The position numbers were made by a program, and so were the translations under genes. 64,000 bases of DNA from Brooklawnia sp032229645 (lineage in GTDB: Bacteria; Actinomycetota; Actinomycetes; Propionibacteriales; Propionibacteriaceae): NCBI GenBank assembly GCA_963722295.1, contig CAVRLB010000004.1, forward strand, positions 1 through 64,000, read 5' to 3'. Shown here piece after piece: positions 43,109 through 51,378 of this stretch. Every line of letters begins with the position of its first letter. Within the stretch, counting starts at the first letter, position 1. The notes under the pieces are model-generated. The model was not told where the DNA came from. It saw only the letters and a list, made by a program, of their open reading frames with translations, and did not search any database.

Positions 43109-44120
43109 GCTGGCCGTCCAATCCGATGGCCAGATAGGTGGCGCCATAAAGCCCGTGCATCAGCAAGGTGATATAGCGGTCGACCTCGCTGCCCTGCCCA
43201 GCGCCGATCTCGCAGACGCGTACACCGGCCTCCCGAGCGGCCTCATGCAGTAGGCGCCCGGCCTGCAACTCGGCCTCTCCCGAGTGCTCATCATCGAGAA
43301 TCACCAGCACCGTTCGGCGCTGCTGTTGATCTGTGAACGGGTCGGCGAACAGATCATGCGGCTTCGTGTGCTGCAGCACCTCAATGATCTCGCCCGCATC
43401 CGAGGCCACGGCATGACGTCCGGACGCAGCCCTGATCGCCTCCGCCAGCCGGCGACTCGCGCGCGCCGCCAGCACCGAGCCACCCCACAGCAGCGGGTCG
43501 GCATCTGCCAGCGCGCAGGCCAGATCCTTCGCCGGGTTGGACGACAGGTCGCGGTGCGGACTGGACGCCTCCGCCACCATGTCGGCGGCCTCGGCTGCGT
43601 TCTCGATGGTGACCACCGGCCCAAGCCCGGCATTGTGCAACTGGGCGAGCACCGCCAGCGCGGCGGCGGTGGGATCGGCGGTTCGGGTGAGGACCTGGAT
43701 CGCCTGACCGGAGATCGTTTGGGCGATCTGCGAATCCTGCGGCGCGGCCAGCATCACCTGGGCACCGCGCCGGGTCGCCTCGGCCGCCGTGGCCATCAGC
43801 GCAGGGCTGTCGTATGCCTGGGACCCGCTGGCCAATACCACCACCAGATCCAATGCCCCAACCCAGCCGGGCAGCCCCGGCAGCGGCCAGGCGATCAGCG
43901 GTACCGGGCAGACCGGTTCCAGCACGGCCCGGATCAGCCGGGCCTCGGCGCCCGCCACGATCACCCCGCGCGGGGTCATCGTCAGATCGGCAGGCACCCG
44001 AGCATCCAAGGCCTCGCTGCGAATACGGGCGCCTGCCATCGCAAGATGCCTCAGCCTGGAATCGTAGGCGGCCAGAACCTCAGGATCGTCCAGCCGGGTC
44101 TCGTCGAATTCACTGAACAT
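43101..44120 (-). CDS. SIS-domain phosphosugar isomerase-like protein
   Basis: A 339-residue protein with the layout of bacterial bifunctional phosphoglucose/phosphomannose isomerases: an N-terminal SIS-like half (DLVVVLASGSQAYDSPALMATAAEATRRG) and a C-terminal PGI-like half. In the mycobacterial cluster an equivalent (Rv3256c) sits between the phosphomannomutase and manA. Here it follows HAD-mutase and Trm112-like genes by a few nt, so all three are co-transcribed. Mannose-6-phosphate formation would fit the pathway, but catalytic residues were not verified. Confidence 0.78.
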   Translation of the reverse strand: MFSEFDETRLDDPEVLAAYDSRLRHLAMAGARIRSEALDARVPADLTMTPRGVIVAGAEARLIRAVLEPVCPVPLIAWPLPGLPGWVGALDLVVVLASGSQAYDSPALMATAAEATRRGAQVMLAAPQDSQIAQTISGQAIQVLTRTADPTAAALAVLAQLHNAGLGPVVTIENAAEAADMVAEASSPHRDLSSNPAKDLACALADADPLLWGGSVLAARASRRLAEAIRAASGRHAVASDAGEIIEVLQHTKPHDLFADPFTDQQQRRTVLVILDDEHSGEAELQAGRLLHEAAREAGVRVCEIGAGQGSEVDRYITLLMHGLYGATYLAIGLDGQPD

Positions 44121-44127
44121 GGCAGCC

Positions 44128-44331
44128 TCAGCGGGTGCTTCGCGCCTGATCGACCAGCAGCACGGGAATGCCCTCACGTACCGGATAGGCCATCGCGCAG
44201 TCGGCATTCACGCAGACCAACTCGGCCCGCTCGTAGTCAACAGCGAACGGCGAGTGGCAGGCCGGACACGCGGCGATCTCAAGGAATTGCCTGGTCAAGC
44301 CAAGTTCGTCCGCAGCATTCTTGGTGTCCAT
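44128..44331 (-). CDS. Trm112/YcaR-like small zinc-ribbon-type protein
   Basis: A 67-residue protein of the Trm112 family (PF03966). It has FLEIAACPACHSPF and a second cysteine region LVCVNADCAMAYPVREGIPVLLVDQA, the typical four-cysteine metal site and the conserved Y-PVR-GIPVLL ending. Homologues often act as small partners of methyltransferases or enzymes. GGAGAG ribosome site, 2 nt after the HAD gene stop. Confidence 0.88.
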   Translation of the reverse strand: MDTKNAADELGLTRQFLEIAACPACHSPFAVDYERAELVCVNADCAMAYPVREGIPVLLVDQARSTR

Positions 44332-44333
44332 CT

Positions 44334-45113
44334 TTACTCTCCGTCTGCTTTCAGTTCTTCGATGAGTTCGCGGACATAACGCTCGGTCTCGGCCGGGCCG
44401 CTGACTGCATGGCACTCGACTCCGAGTTCGGCAACCGGATAGTCATTGCCGCCGGGCATCAAACGGTCGCCGACGAAGAGCATCTCGTCCAGACCGACGC
44501 CGGTCTGCCGCGACAGGCTACTCATGCCATACGCCTTATCGATGCCGCGACGGGTCACGTCAATCGATGTCGAGCCACCCGCGCGGACCTCCAGGTCCGG
44601 CAACTCCAACGCCACCGCCGCGCGCAGCCGCTCACGTTTACTACCGTCGGGATCCCAGGCCTTCTTTTCACCCACCACAGCCTGCTGCCCCAGCGCCGAA
44701 TAGGTGATCTGAGAGCCGCGATCCTCAATTCGCGGACCGGTCACCAGCGTGTCGGGTTCCCACAGGCCGAGCGCCTTCGCGCAGCTCTCCAGGGCCTCGC
44801 TGGCCGCTTGCTTCTGGGCGTGAGACAGGTCGTGAGCATAGACCTCGTGCCACAGCCCCTCGTAGAAGCGCAGATAGCGGGTGCCGCAGGTCGGCATCAG
44901 ATGCAGATCGCCGAGATTCGTGTCGGCAGGCAGATTGGCCAGCAGTTGCGTGTCGAACTGCTCGAATTGCCCACCGGAGATGATGCAGACCGGGCGCACG
45001 GCCAGCAGATCGGCGAGCGTTCGAGCCATCGATGCCTGCAGGGGCGATTTCGACTCGGCGAGCGTGTCATCGAGGTCGAATGCGACCATGCGTGTGTGGG
45101 CGGGCTGATTCAC
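44334..45113 (-). CDS. HAD-IIB phosphomannomutase-like phosphatase/mutase (eukaryotic PMM type)
   Basis: About 259 residues. The N-terminal DxD motif is AFDLDDTLAESKSP (Asp13, Asp15). SGGQFEQFDTQL, STSIDVTRRGIDKAYG and especially LFVGDRLMPGGNDYPV match the eukaryotic alpha-PMM pattern, in which GDxTxPGGND ends the HAD site. It occupies the slot held by the phosphohexomutase ManB/PmmA in mycobacteria, between DUF3499 and the SIS gene, so a role making mannose-1-phosphate for ManC is likely. A plain sugar-phosphate phosphatase remains possible. The start is uncertain: GTG 45113 chosen, ATG 45089 or GTG 45149 possible. Confidence 0.8.
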   Translation of the reverse strand: MNQPAHTRMVAFDLDDTLAESKSPLQASMARTLADLLAVRPVCIISGGQFEQFDTQLLANLPADTNLGDLHLMPTCGTRYLRFYEGLWHEVYAHDLSHAQKQAASEALESCAKALGLWEPDTLVTGPRIEDRGSQITYSALGQQAVVGEKKAWDPDGSKRERLRAAVALELPDLEVRAGGSTSIDVTRRGIDKAYGMSSLSRQTGVGLDEMLFVGDRLMPGGNDYPVAELGVECHAVSGPAETERYVRELIEELKADGE

Positions 45114-45175
45114 CCAGCCAGTGTAGTTCAGGGCAGCGGGCGCCACCACGCGCGGGATGGTGCTGAGGCACCCGA

Positions 45176-45553
45176 TCAGCCGTGGCGGTGTGCGTCGGCG
45201 ATCATTCGCAGGTGACCGCGCCGTCCCAGCTCGACGATAGTGTCCGGATCGCCGGCCTGCCGTCCGCTACCTGAGCCATCCGAGAACCCGACTTCGCGCA
45301 CTGCGTTGGCCAAGGCGAGCAGATCGTCCTCGTCCGGCTCGGGAACAAGCGTCTCCGGTTCGGCGAGTCTGATGACCTCCCAGCCCTGCGGCACGGTCAT
45401 CTTGGACGCATGGCCGGCGCACAGGTCGTAGCAGCCGGGCGTCGCTTGCAGAGCGAGCGGGCCGAGCACTGCGGTGGAGTCGGCATAGACGTAGGTCAAC
45501 GTGGCCACGGCCCGGCCCTTGCAGCCGCTTCGGGTGCACTGCCTGTTCATCAC
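45176..45553 (-). CDS. DUF3499 family protein
   Basis: A 125-residue actinobacterial DUF3499 protein. The start RQCTRSGCKGRAVATLTYVYADSTAVLGPLA, followed by YDLCAGHASKMTVPQGWEV, is the family core, with Cys pairs that may bind zinc. Function unknown. GTG at 45553 is one codon before an ATG; it is preferred because TAGCGT lies exactly 7 nt upstream. First gene of the transcript DUF3499-HAD-Trm112-SIS, divergent from the metallopeptidase-like gene as in other actinobacteria. Confidence 0.85.
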   Translation of the reverse strand: MMNRQCTRSGCKGRAVATLTYVYADSTAVLGPLALQATPGCYDLCAGHASKMTVPQGWEVIRLAEPETLVPEPDEDDLLALANAVREVGFSDGSGSGRQAGDPDTIVELGRRGHLRMIADAHRHG

Positions 45554-45560
45554 GACCCCC

Positions 45561-45566
45561 ACGCTA
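45561..45566 (-). promoter_or_regulatory. -10 hexamer TAGCGT for the DUF3499 operon
   Basis: On the minus strand TAGCGT ends 7 nt before GTG 45553, with a G-rich but non-canonical spacer. Confidence 0.45.
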
Positions 45567-45630
45567 ACCTGTGACAACCTGTGAGGCCAGATAGGACCGC
45601 TCGGGGCGGCGCGTTTCTCAACCTGGGCGT

Positions 45631-45636
45631 TAGAGT
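45631..45636 (+). promoter_or_regulatory. -10 hexamer TAGAGT for the metallopeptidase-like gene
   Basis: TAGAGT ends 6 nt before ATG 45643; no ribosome site lies between. Confidence 0.5.
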
Positions 45637-45642
45637 GCCGTC

Positions 45643-46077
45643 ATGACCGACAGACGCGACCGGCACGGCAGGGGCGTACGGGGACCGCTCTGTTTGCCCA
45701 ATCCCCTCACCGGCGCCCCGGTGCGGCTGCCCGGCCACGTCAGCGCCGCCGAATTCTTCATCCAGGCCATTACCGCGTCGATCCAACGACTGATGCAGAC
45801 CTGTCCGGACGCGCTTGCCGGAGTGGATGTCGGGGTCGAGGATGTGCCCAGTTCAACCTTCGACTGGGCGCTGCTCGACCGGGTTCCGCTCGCGGCGGCC
45901 ATCGACGCCACCACGACCCGTCCCGCCCGCATCGTGCTCTTCCGGCGTCCGCTGGAGCGCCGTGCCTCCGACCGGGACGACCTCCGCGATCTCGTCCACA
46001 TCACACTCGTCGAGCAGCTATCTGCGCTCACAGCACGCTCGATGCACGATCTGGATCCCGACCTGGACGAGGAGTGA
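45643..46077 (+). CDS. Zincin-like metallopeptidase family protein (motif not conserved)
   Basis: A 144-residue protein of the PF06262 type found next to DUF3499 in actinobacteria. Core features are FDWALLDRVPLAAAI, ARIVLFRRPLERRA and LVHITLVEQLSAL. The position that carries HExxH in peptidase members here reads HITLVEQL, so the zinc-binding motif is absent and hydrolysis is doubtful. It may act as a non-catalytic regulator. Divergent from DUF3499 with 89 nt between start codons; predicted leaderless. Confidence 0.75.
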   Translation: MTDRRDRHGRGVRGPLCLPNPLTGAPVRLPGHVSAAEFFIQAITASIQRLMQTCPDALAGVDVGVEDVPSSTFDWALLDRVPLAAAIDATTTRPARIVLFRRPLERRASDRDDLRDLVHITLVEQLSALTARSMHDLDPDLDEE

Positions 46078-46125
46078 ACGCGGCGGCGATTAAGGCCCCT
46101 GAGATCGGGAACCCGGCGTCGACTA

Positions 46126-47760
46126 TCAGCGGCCGAGACCCACATCGATCTCCACCGGCATGGTCGATCGAGCACGGGCCGCCGGTTCGAGTTGAGCGAT
46201 GGCAAATCCCGACCGGCCCTGAGCACTCAACATCAACGCGCCGAACAGCGGCGCGGTCGACGTGGCCCGAGCGGTCGCTGCGGCTTCGGGAATCGGAATT
46301 GAGGCCACCGTCCCGGCGGGGATCCTCAGATTGGCATTGGCCTGGCCTTCTCCCCAATCCACGACGACGAGCGCCTCGCTGTTGCCCGGATTGGCCAGCT
46401 GCAAGCTACCCGGCCCCGCGACGACGCCGACGAGGTTCTGGCCTGCCACGGATTCGTCGGCGGTCTGCGCCGGTTCAATACCGAAATCATCGCTGGCGGT
46501 GACGACCGCGGAGGCGGCGATCGGATCGTCCGAGGAGATCAGCAGCGAGACCGGCAGCCCGCCGATCGCGTCGGTGAGGTCCACTGCCGCGGTGCGCTGA
46601 GCATTCAAGGTGACCGATTCGAAACCTGGAAGCGTGAAGCGCCCTGCCTCGCTCAGGCCTTCGAGCTGGACGACGGCGCGGCTGGTTCCGGGATTGGTCA
46701 GCAGGATCACCGTCTTCGAGGGCCGGGCCGGCACCGCAGGGATGATCAGATCGGTGCTCTGCAGGGTGCCGGTGGCGAAATCGGCTCCCGAGTTGCGGGC
46801 AACCTGGGCGCTCAGGCCTACCCGCCCCAGACTGGTGCGCACCCGGGCACCCAGCGCGTCGACCGACCCTGCCAGCGGGTCCAGGTCGATGACATGCTGC
46901 GAATTTGCGCCGACGGTGATGCCGCGCAGCCCGTCGCCGGTGATCTCGCCGTCGGGACCGCTCAGCGTGACATCGACCAACGCATCAACCGATTCCGGAT
47001 TGACGATCGTCAACGAAGCTTCCGCCCCGCCGGGCAGCTGAACATACTGGTCGTCGGCACCTGCCTCGCAGGCGCCCCACCATTGCTGGTTCTCGGTGGT
47101 CACCAGTGAGCCGCCGGTGACGCCGGACTCTGCGACGGCCGGACTGATCAGCAGCGGCTCGGTTTGCCCGGGCAACTCCAAGCGGCCGGACTGGGTGGTC
47201 GCCTGGTCGTCCCCGATCTGGCGGACGTCGATTCCGCCGTCGGGCGTGAACGCCAACAAGCTCGCCTCGCCGCCGGCAGGTACCGGGCAGATCCGGCTGA
47301 TCGCGGTGACCAGCGGAATCGTCCCAGACAGCGGTGCCGGCTCGGCGGGAATGGCTCCCGCTCCGAACGCCGTGCCCAGGCCGAGCACCGTGATACCCAC
47401 GACAGTCAACGGCCAGCGCGATGCGCCGTGTCCGGTGTTCGCCGCCGACGGGCTGGGATTCTGCGCCGGCCTCGCCTTGTCCGTCATCGGTCGGCCGGGT
47501 GTCGCGTCGGCGCCCTGCTGGTCGTCTGCGCTGTCCACATCCTCGGGCGGGCCCGCGTGCCTCGGCGCCAGATCGATGGACGACAGCGTCGGATCCTCGT
47601 CCTCACCATCTGCAAGCGCCCGGGAGGCGCGGCGCGGCGCGACCACATCCTGCGATTCGTCCAGCCAAAGCCCGCGACGGATCGCGCTCATCTCGAGTTC
47701 GGTTTCGTCGCTGCCGAACTGGTCGTCCGGGTCGGATGGCAGTCCACGTCGTGGATTCAT
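46126..47760 (-). CDS. DUF5719 family membrane-anchored extracellular protein
   Basis: A 544-residue protein. About 115 residues of acidic, Pro/Ala-rich cytoplasmic sequence precede one transmembrane helix (WPLTVVGITVLGLGTAFGAGAI); the remaining 400 residues are outside and beta-rich, with repeats of the pattern VILLTNPGTSRAVVQLEGLS. This matches DUF5719, function unknown. Its ATG overlaps the stop of the large glycosyltransferase (ATGA), so the two are coupled and probably work together in envelope glycan assembly. Confidence 0.82.
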   Translation of the reverse strand: MNPRRGLPSDPDDQFGSDETELEMSAIRRGLWLDESQDVVAPRRASRALADGEDEDPTLSSIDLAPRHAGPPEDVDSADDQQGADATPGRPMTDKARPAQNPSPSAANTGHGASRWPLTVVGITVLGLGTAFGAGAIPAEPAPLSGTIPLVTAISRICPVPAGGEASLLAFTPDGGIDVRQIGDDQATTQSGRLELPGQTEPLLISPAVAESGVTGGSLVTTENQQWWGACEAGADDQYVQLPGGAEASLTIVNPESVDALVDVTLSGPDGEITGDGLRGITVGANSQHVIDLDPLAGSVDALGARVRTSLGRVGLSAQVARNSGADFATGTLQSTDLIIPAVPARPSKTVILLTNPGTSRAVVQLEGLSEAGRFTLPGFESVTLNAQRTAAVDLTDAIGGLPVSLLISSDDPIAASAVVTASDDFGIEPAQTADESVAGQNLVGVVAGPGSLQLANPGNSEALVVVDWGEGQANANLRIPAGTVASIPIPEAAATARATSTAPLFGALMLSAQGRSGFAIAQLEPAARARSTMPVEIDVGLGR

Positions 47761-50700
47761 CGGCCCTCCCCTGTCGACGAGACGGGATCGTGCTTCAACG
47801 CGCGGCGCGGGGCGTTGGCCCGCTGAATGGTGGGGGCGGCCATCACCAGCAGCGCCAGCAGCGCGAGCGTCTGCCAGCTGACCGCCAGGACGTCGGCGCC
47901 CATCCAGTACTGCAGCCGGCCGGTACGGCCCTGGGTCTGCCAGGCCTGCCGCCAGTCGCCGGAGTCGGCGTCCGGCAGCGGTTGGCCGTCGATCTCCGCA
48001 TGCCAATCGGAGTCGGCCGGGGAACTGAGCACAACCAGCGTCTCGGGATCCGCCTGGCGGATCATGCCGTCGGCAATCGGACGAGCGGCTTCGTCGCCGG
48101 GATCGAGCAGCAGGGCGCGGCTCGGGTTGGTGGCGATGGCGAAGACGACGGTCTGTTCGTCATGGGTCGCAGCACTCATCTGCGGGGCAGCCGATAGCGC
48201 GGTGATCGCGTCGGGATGAGCACCGCGCACCCAGACATGGCCGATGCCCAACTGGGTGAGCCGGGCTGCCAGATCATCGGAGGGCTGTCCCTGCGCAAAC
48301 TGCTCGGCCACCTGCAAGATCTCGTCGGCGGCTTGCTCGTCGAAGGCCAGCAGCGGCGATTCGGCTCGTCCCCAGGCCGGGGTGGCTGCCGCGGTGACGT
48401 TGAATCGTGCGACTCCGCTACTCAGATCGACCATCAGGGTGCGGGTCTGGCGCGCCGACTCCTGTGCACCGCTCACGTAGCTGGGCAACTCCGCTGTCTC
48501 GCGGTGCAGCGGCGCGGTGCTGCCGATCAGCCACCACCCGAACCCCAGCACCATCGACACCGCCAGCCCGGCGCCCAGCAGAGCGCGGCTGCGATTGGCG
48601 ATCGGGCGCTCGGCCACGTCGTCCGAAGGCTCCTCGACCACACGAGACGGCTCCGGGCCGATTCCGAGGGCCCCCAGGCTCAGCAGCGCAAAGAGTCCGA
48701 TGAGCAGCGGACCTGTCGGATCCGGACGCACAGACACCCGCGCCACCGTGATGACGAGGCGTGGCAGCAGAACGGCGATAACGGCGGCCACCAGCCCGCT
48801 GACGAGCAACACCATCGCCTGCCTGCGCCCGGCAGGCCGGGCCCGAACCGCCCCGAGGACGCCGATCACCCAGATCAATCCGATGGCCACCACCCCGAAC
48901 GGCCAGGGCGCGCCAGGCAGGTAGGCGCTGCCGGTGAGCACATGCCAGGCGTCCGGCGCGTGTCCCGCGAGGCGGGTTGCCGGGTCGGTGCCGGTGAGCA
49001 GGCGGCCGGGATCGGCGAACAGCCGCGGCAGCCAAGAGGCAGTCATGACCACCGGACCGAGGACGGCTATCAGCATGCCGCGCAGGTCCTTGCGTCCGGC
49101 GCCCGCGTAGACCGCGATCGCCACGCCGAGCAGCCACGCCCAGGGCATGGACGAGCAGAGTGTTCCGGTGAGCACGGCCACCATGGCGGGCGCACGCAGG
49201 CCGTCCGCGCCGGTGATCGCCATGCGGCGCCAGCGGCGGGCGGCCATCCCGAGCAGCGGCAACACGATCGCCAGCACCGACATGTCGAGCGATCCCTGCC
49301 CGGTGGCACCGATCAGCGGCAGCAGTACACCCCACAAACAGGCGAGCGCGGCCGTCCACCAGCCGTGCCCGGTGATGGCGCGCAGGTAGTGGAACGCCGA
49401 CCAGCTCGCCAACGCGGGGCCGCCGAGCAGCAGCAACGTCGCGAACCAGTCGGGCTGCCCGAACGCGAGCGTCGAGCCGAGAGCCATCAGGCCAAGCCAC
49501 GGGGCGTTTGACCCGGGCAGCCCGGCATCCGACCGAGTCCAGTTGCGCCACGCCTGCGTGAGGTCGGTCGGTGCCGGCAGCAGCGCGGGTCCGGACAAGG
49601 TGCCGAAATGCATGAGCTGGCGGGCTGCGAACAGGCTACCGGCCAGCATCACCAGCAATCCGATGACCGCCGGCGACCAGAGCCGGACGCGCTGCCTGCC
49701 GCCGGCGAAGTCGTCGCCGGTGAGTTCGTCCAGCATCCCGGAATCGTCGTCGGTGGTGAGGTCGTTGTAGTAGTCGCTGACGGCTCCGGCGGTGCGATCG
49801 AAGAAACGCTTGACTCCCCAGCCACTGCCCGGCAGCAGTCCGGCCGCCAGTTCGGTGGTGGCCTCCGCCCTGTTCTTGGCTGCGGTCGCGACGAGTTCGG
49901 ATCTGCGCCGCCGCAGCAGAGCCGCCGCGCGCAGCCGGCTGCCGGCGAGGCTTGGCGACTTGCCGAGCAGATAGCCGGCGGCGCCGGCGACCGATTGAGC
50001 GCTGATCCGCGCAATCGTGCGGCCGGGCCTGGCCGAATGCGCGGTGGCGACCGCCATTCCGGCCGCCAGATCGGCCTGCACGGAGTCGGGCGCCAGCACA
50101 CTGTCGCGCAATCCGATGCGTCCGGCCTCGACGTGGCGCAATGCGGCCTTGGGACAGGTGCGCACCACCAAGCCCTGTGCGTTGCCCCGCCAGCCAAGAT
50201 CGACGCCGTCACGGAAGAGCGGGATGGCCGGATCGAGGCCACCCAGGCGGCGCCACGCGTCGGCCGTGATGAGCAGTCCCGCCGTCGAGGCGCCGAGCAC
50301 CTGCGCCGGCTCTTGCTGGTGCTGATCGATATCGCCGGGCTCGACGGTGTGCACGCGTTGGCCGGACGGCGAGATCGATTCACCGACCGCGCTCATCTGA
50401 TCGGGATGGTTACGACGTTTGGGACGCAGCAGCTTGGGCACCACGATCGAAGGCAATCTGCCGCCCTCGTCGGGGGTAGCGGCGCCCAGCAGGAGTTCGG
50501 TCAGTGCACTGCGGTTCGGGGCGGAGTCATCGTGTAGCAGCCAGATCGTGGTCGGATCGAAGCCGTCGCCGGTGGCTTGCTCGATGGCGATGCCGACGTT
50601 CGCGCCGAAGCCCTGGTCGGCGTGGCCCTCGACGACGGTGTGGATCAGGCCGTCGTGGACGCCCTTATCGAGCAGCGCACGCGAGCCATCCGACGAACCG

Positions 50701-50885
50701 GCGTCGACGGAGATCAAGCGTCCGGGTTGATCGTCCATTCTGGCCAGTGCCACCAGTGTTCTCCCCAGCCACTGTTCGCCATTATGCGCGACGAGTACCG
50801 CCAGCACCGTGCTGGCGTCCACGTTTGCGGGCGGGTCGTCGGGCGAGCGATGGGCCCATGCCCACATGTCTTCTGGCCGGTCCAT
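47757..50885 (-). CDS. GT2-family glycosyltransferase with large C-terminal membrane domain
   Basis: A 1042-residue protein. The N-terminal GT-A domain (about 25-260) has VLAVLVAHNGEQWLGRTL, SVDAGSSDGS and the acidic WLLHDDSAPN metal motif. Residues about 410-830 contain roughly ten to twelve hydrophobic helices, then a soluble region and a last helix near the C-terminus. A lipid-linked sugar donor or membrane export step is plausible. It lies between whiB and DUF5719, as in other actinobacteria. TAGGGT lies 7 nt before the ATG. Acceptor and sugar unknown, although ManC nearby suggests mannose. Confidence 0.87.
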   Translation of the reverse strand: MDRPEDMWAWAHRSPDDPPANVDASTVLAVLVAHNGEQWLGRTLVALARMDDQPGRLISVDAGSSDGSRALLDKGVHDGLIHTVVEGHADQGFGANVGIAIEQATGDGFDPTTIWLLHDDSAPNRSALTELLLGAATPDEGGRLPSIVVPKLLRPKRRNHPDQMSAVGESISPSGQRVHTVEPGDIDQHQQEPAQVLGASTAGLLITADAWRRLGGLDPAIPLFRDGVDLGWRGNAQGLVVRTCPKAALRHVEAGRIGLRDSVLAPDSVQADLAAGMAVATAHSARPGRTIARISAQSVAGAAGYLLGKSPSLAGSRLRAAALLRRRRSELVATAAKNRAEATTELAAGLLPGSGWGVKRFFDRTAGAVSDYYNDLTTDDDSGMLDELTGDDFAGGRQRVRLWSPAVIGLLVMLAGSLFAARQLMHFGTLSGPALLPAPTDLTQAWRNWTRSDAGLPGSNAPWLGLMALGSTLAFGQPDWFATLLLLGGPALASWSAFHYLRAITGHGWWTAALACLWGVLLPLIGATGQGSLDMSVLAIVLPLLGMAARRWRRMAITGADGLRAPAMVAVLTGTLCSSMPWAWLLGVAIAVYAGAGRKDLRGMLIAVLGPVVMTASWLPRLFADPGRLLTGTDPATRLAGHAPDAWHVLTGSAYLPGAPWPFGVVAIGLIWVIGVLGAVRARPAGRRQAMVLLVSGLVAAVIAVLLPRLVITVARVSVRPDPTGPLLIGLFALLSLGALGIGPEPSRVVEEPSDDVAERPIANRSRALLGAGLAVSMVLGFGWWLIGSTAPLHRETAELPSYVSGAQESARQTRTLMVDLSSGVARFNVTAAATPAWGRAESPLLAFDEQAADEILQVAEQFAQGQPSDDLAARLTQLGIGHVWVRGAHPDAITALSAAPQMSAATHDEQTVVFAIATNPSRALLLDPGDEAARPIADGMIRQADPETLVVLSSPADSDWHAEIDGQPLPDADSGDWRQAWQTQGRTGRLQYWMGADVLAVSWQTLALLALLVMAAPTIQRANAPRRALKHDPVSSTGEGR

Positions 50886-50892
50886 TAGCTGA

Positions 50893-50898
50893 ACCCTA
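50893..50898 (-). promoter_or_regulatory. -10 hexamer TAGGGT of a leaderless GT2 promoter
   Basis: On the minus strand TAGGGT ends 7 nt before the GT2 ATG (spacer tcagcta) with no ribosome site. Confidence 0.5.
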
Positions 50899-50954
50899 GC
50901 GAACGCGGTGAAAGACCTGCGGCATTTGCAGGCCGACAGGCCCGCGAATCGTGC

Positions 50955-51218
50955 CTAGACCGCGCGCTTCTTGAGCTGGCGGCGTTCGCGTTCCGAAAGC
51001 CCGCCCCAGATGCCGAAACGCTCGTCGTTCGACAGCGCGTAGTCCAAGCACTCGGACCGCACTTCGCAATTCTGGCAGACGCGCTTCGCCTCGCGCGTGG
51101 AGCCACCCTTTTCGGGGAAGAACGCTTCTGGATCGGTCTGGGCGCACAAAGCCTGTTCTTGCCAGCCGAGGACGCCGTCGTCTTCATCGTTGTCGAAGAG
51201 CTCCTGCAAGGGCTGCAC
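50955..51218 (-). CDS. WhiB-family iron-sulfur transcriptional regulator (WhiB2/WhmD-like)
   Basis: An 87-residue Wbl protein. The four cluster cysteines are Cys25, Cys48, Cys51 and Cys57 (C-x22-C-x2-C-x5-C), followed by the GIWGG turn (69-73) and the basic tail SERERRQLKKRAV for DNA binding. It should carry a [4Fe-4S] cluster and pair with the principal sigma factor. Neighbour order next to manC and GT2 matches whiB2/whmD, a septation regulator. GTG start with AAGGAG at good spacing. Confidence 0.93.
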   Translation of the reverse strand: MQPLQELFDNDEDDGVLGWQEQALCAQTDPEAFFPEKGGSTREAKRVCQNCEVRSECLDYALSNDERFGIWGGLSERERRQLKKRAV

Positions 51219-51270
51219 TTCCCACTCCTTTCGACCGGCTCGCCTGGGGGACACAACTTACACCCTTGAA

Positions 51271-51300
51271 ATTACACCCGTGTGGTTCATGGGGCGTCAA
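51271..51300 (-). promoter_or_regulatory. Candidate whiB promoter (-35 TTGACG, -10 TGTAAT)
   Basis: On the minus strand TTGACG (51295-51300) and TGTAAT (51271-51276) are separated by 18 bp, 53 nt before the whiB GTG. This fits a housekeeping sigma promoter. Confidence 0.45.
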
Positions 51301-51304
51301 GATG

Positions 51305-51344
51305 GCCGATCCCGTTGGATATAAGCCGATCCCGTTGGATATAA
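51305..51344. repeat. Tandem 20-bp duplication upstream of the whiB promoter
   Basis: gccgatcccgttggatataa occurs twice without a gap (51305-51324 and 51325-51344), just upstream of the whiB -35 box. Its position suggests a regulator site pair. Confidence 0.85.
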
Positions 51345-51378
51345 GAGGTCGTGCGCCGCAGTCTTAAGTCGGCGCGGC

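Noticed and set aside
43284..45215. 643-residue plus-strand frame opposite SIS, Trm112-like and HAD genes
   Set aside because: Spans three real genes on the other strand and has the Arg/His/Gln-rich composition of an antisense frame.
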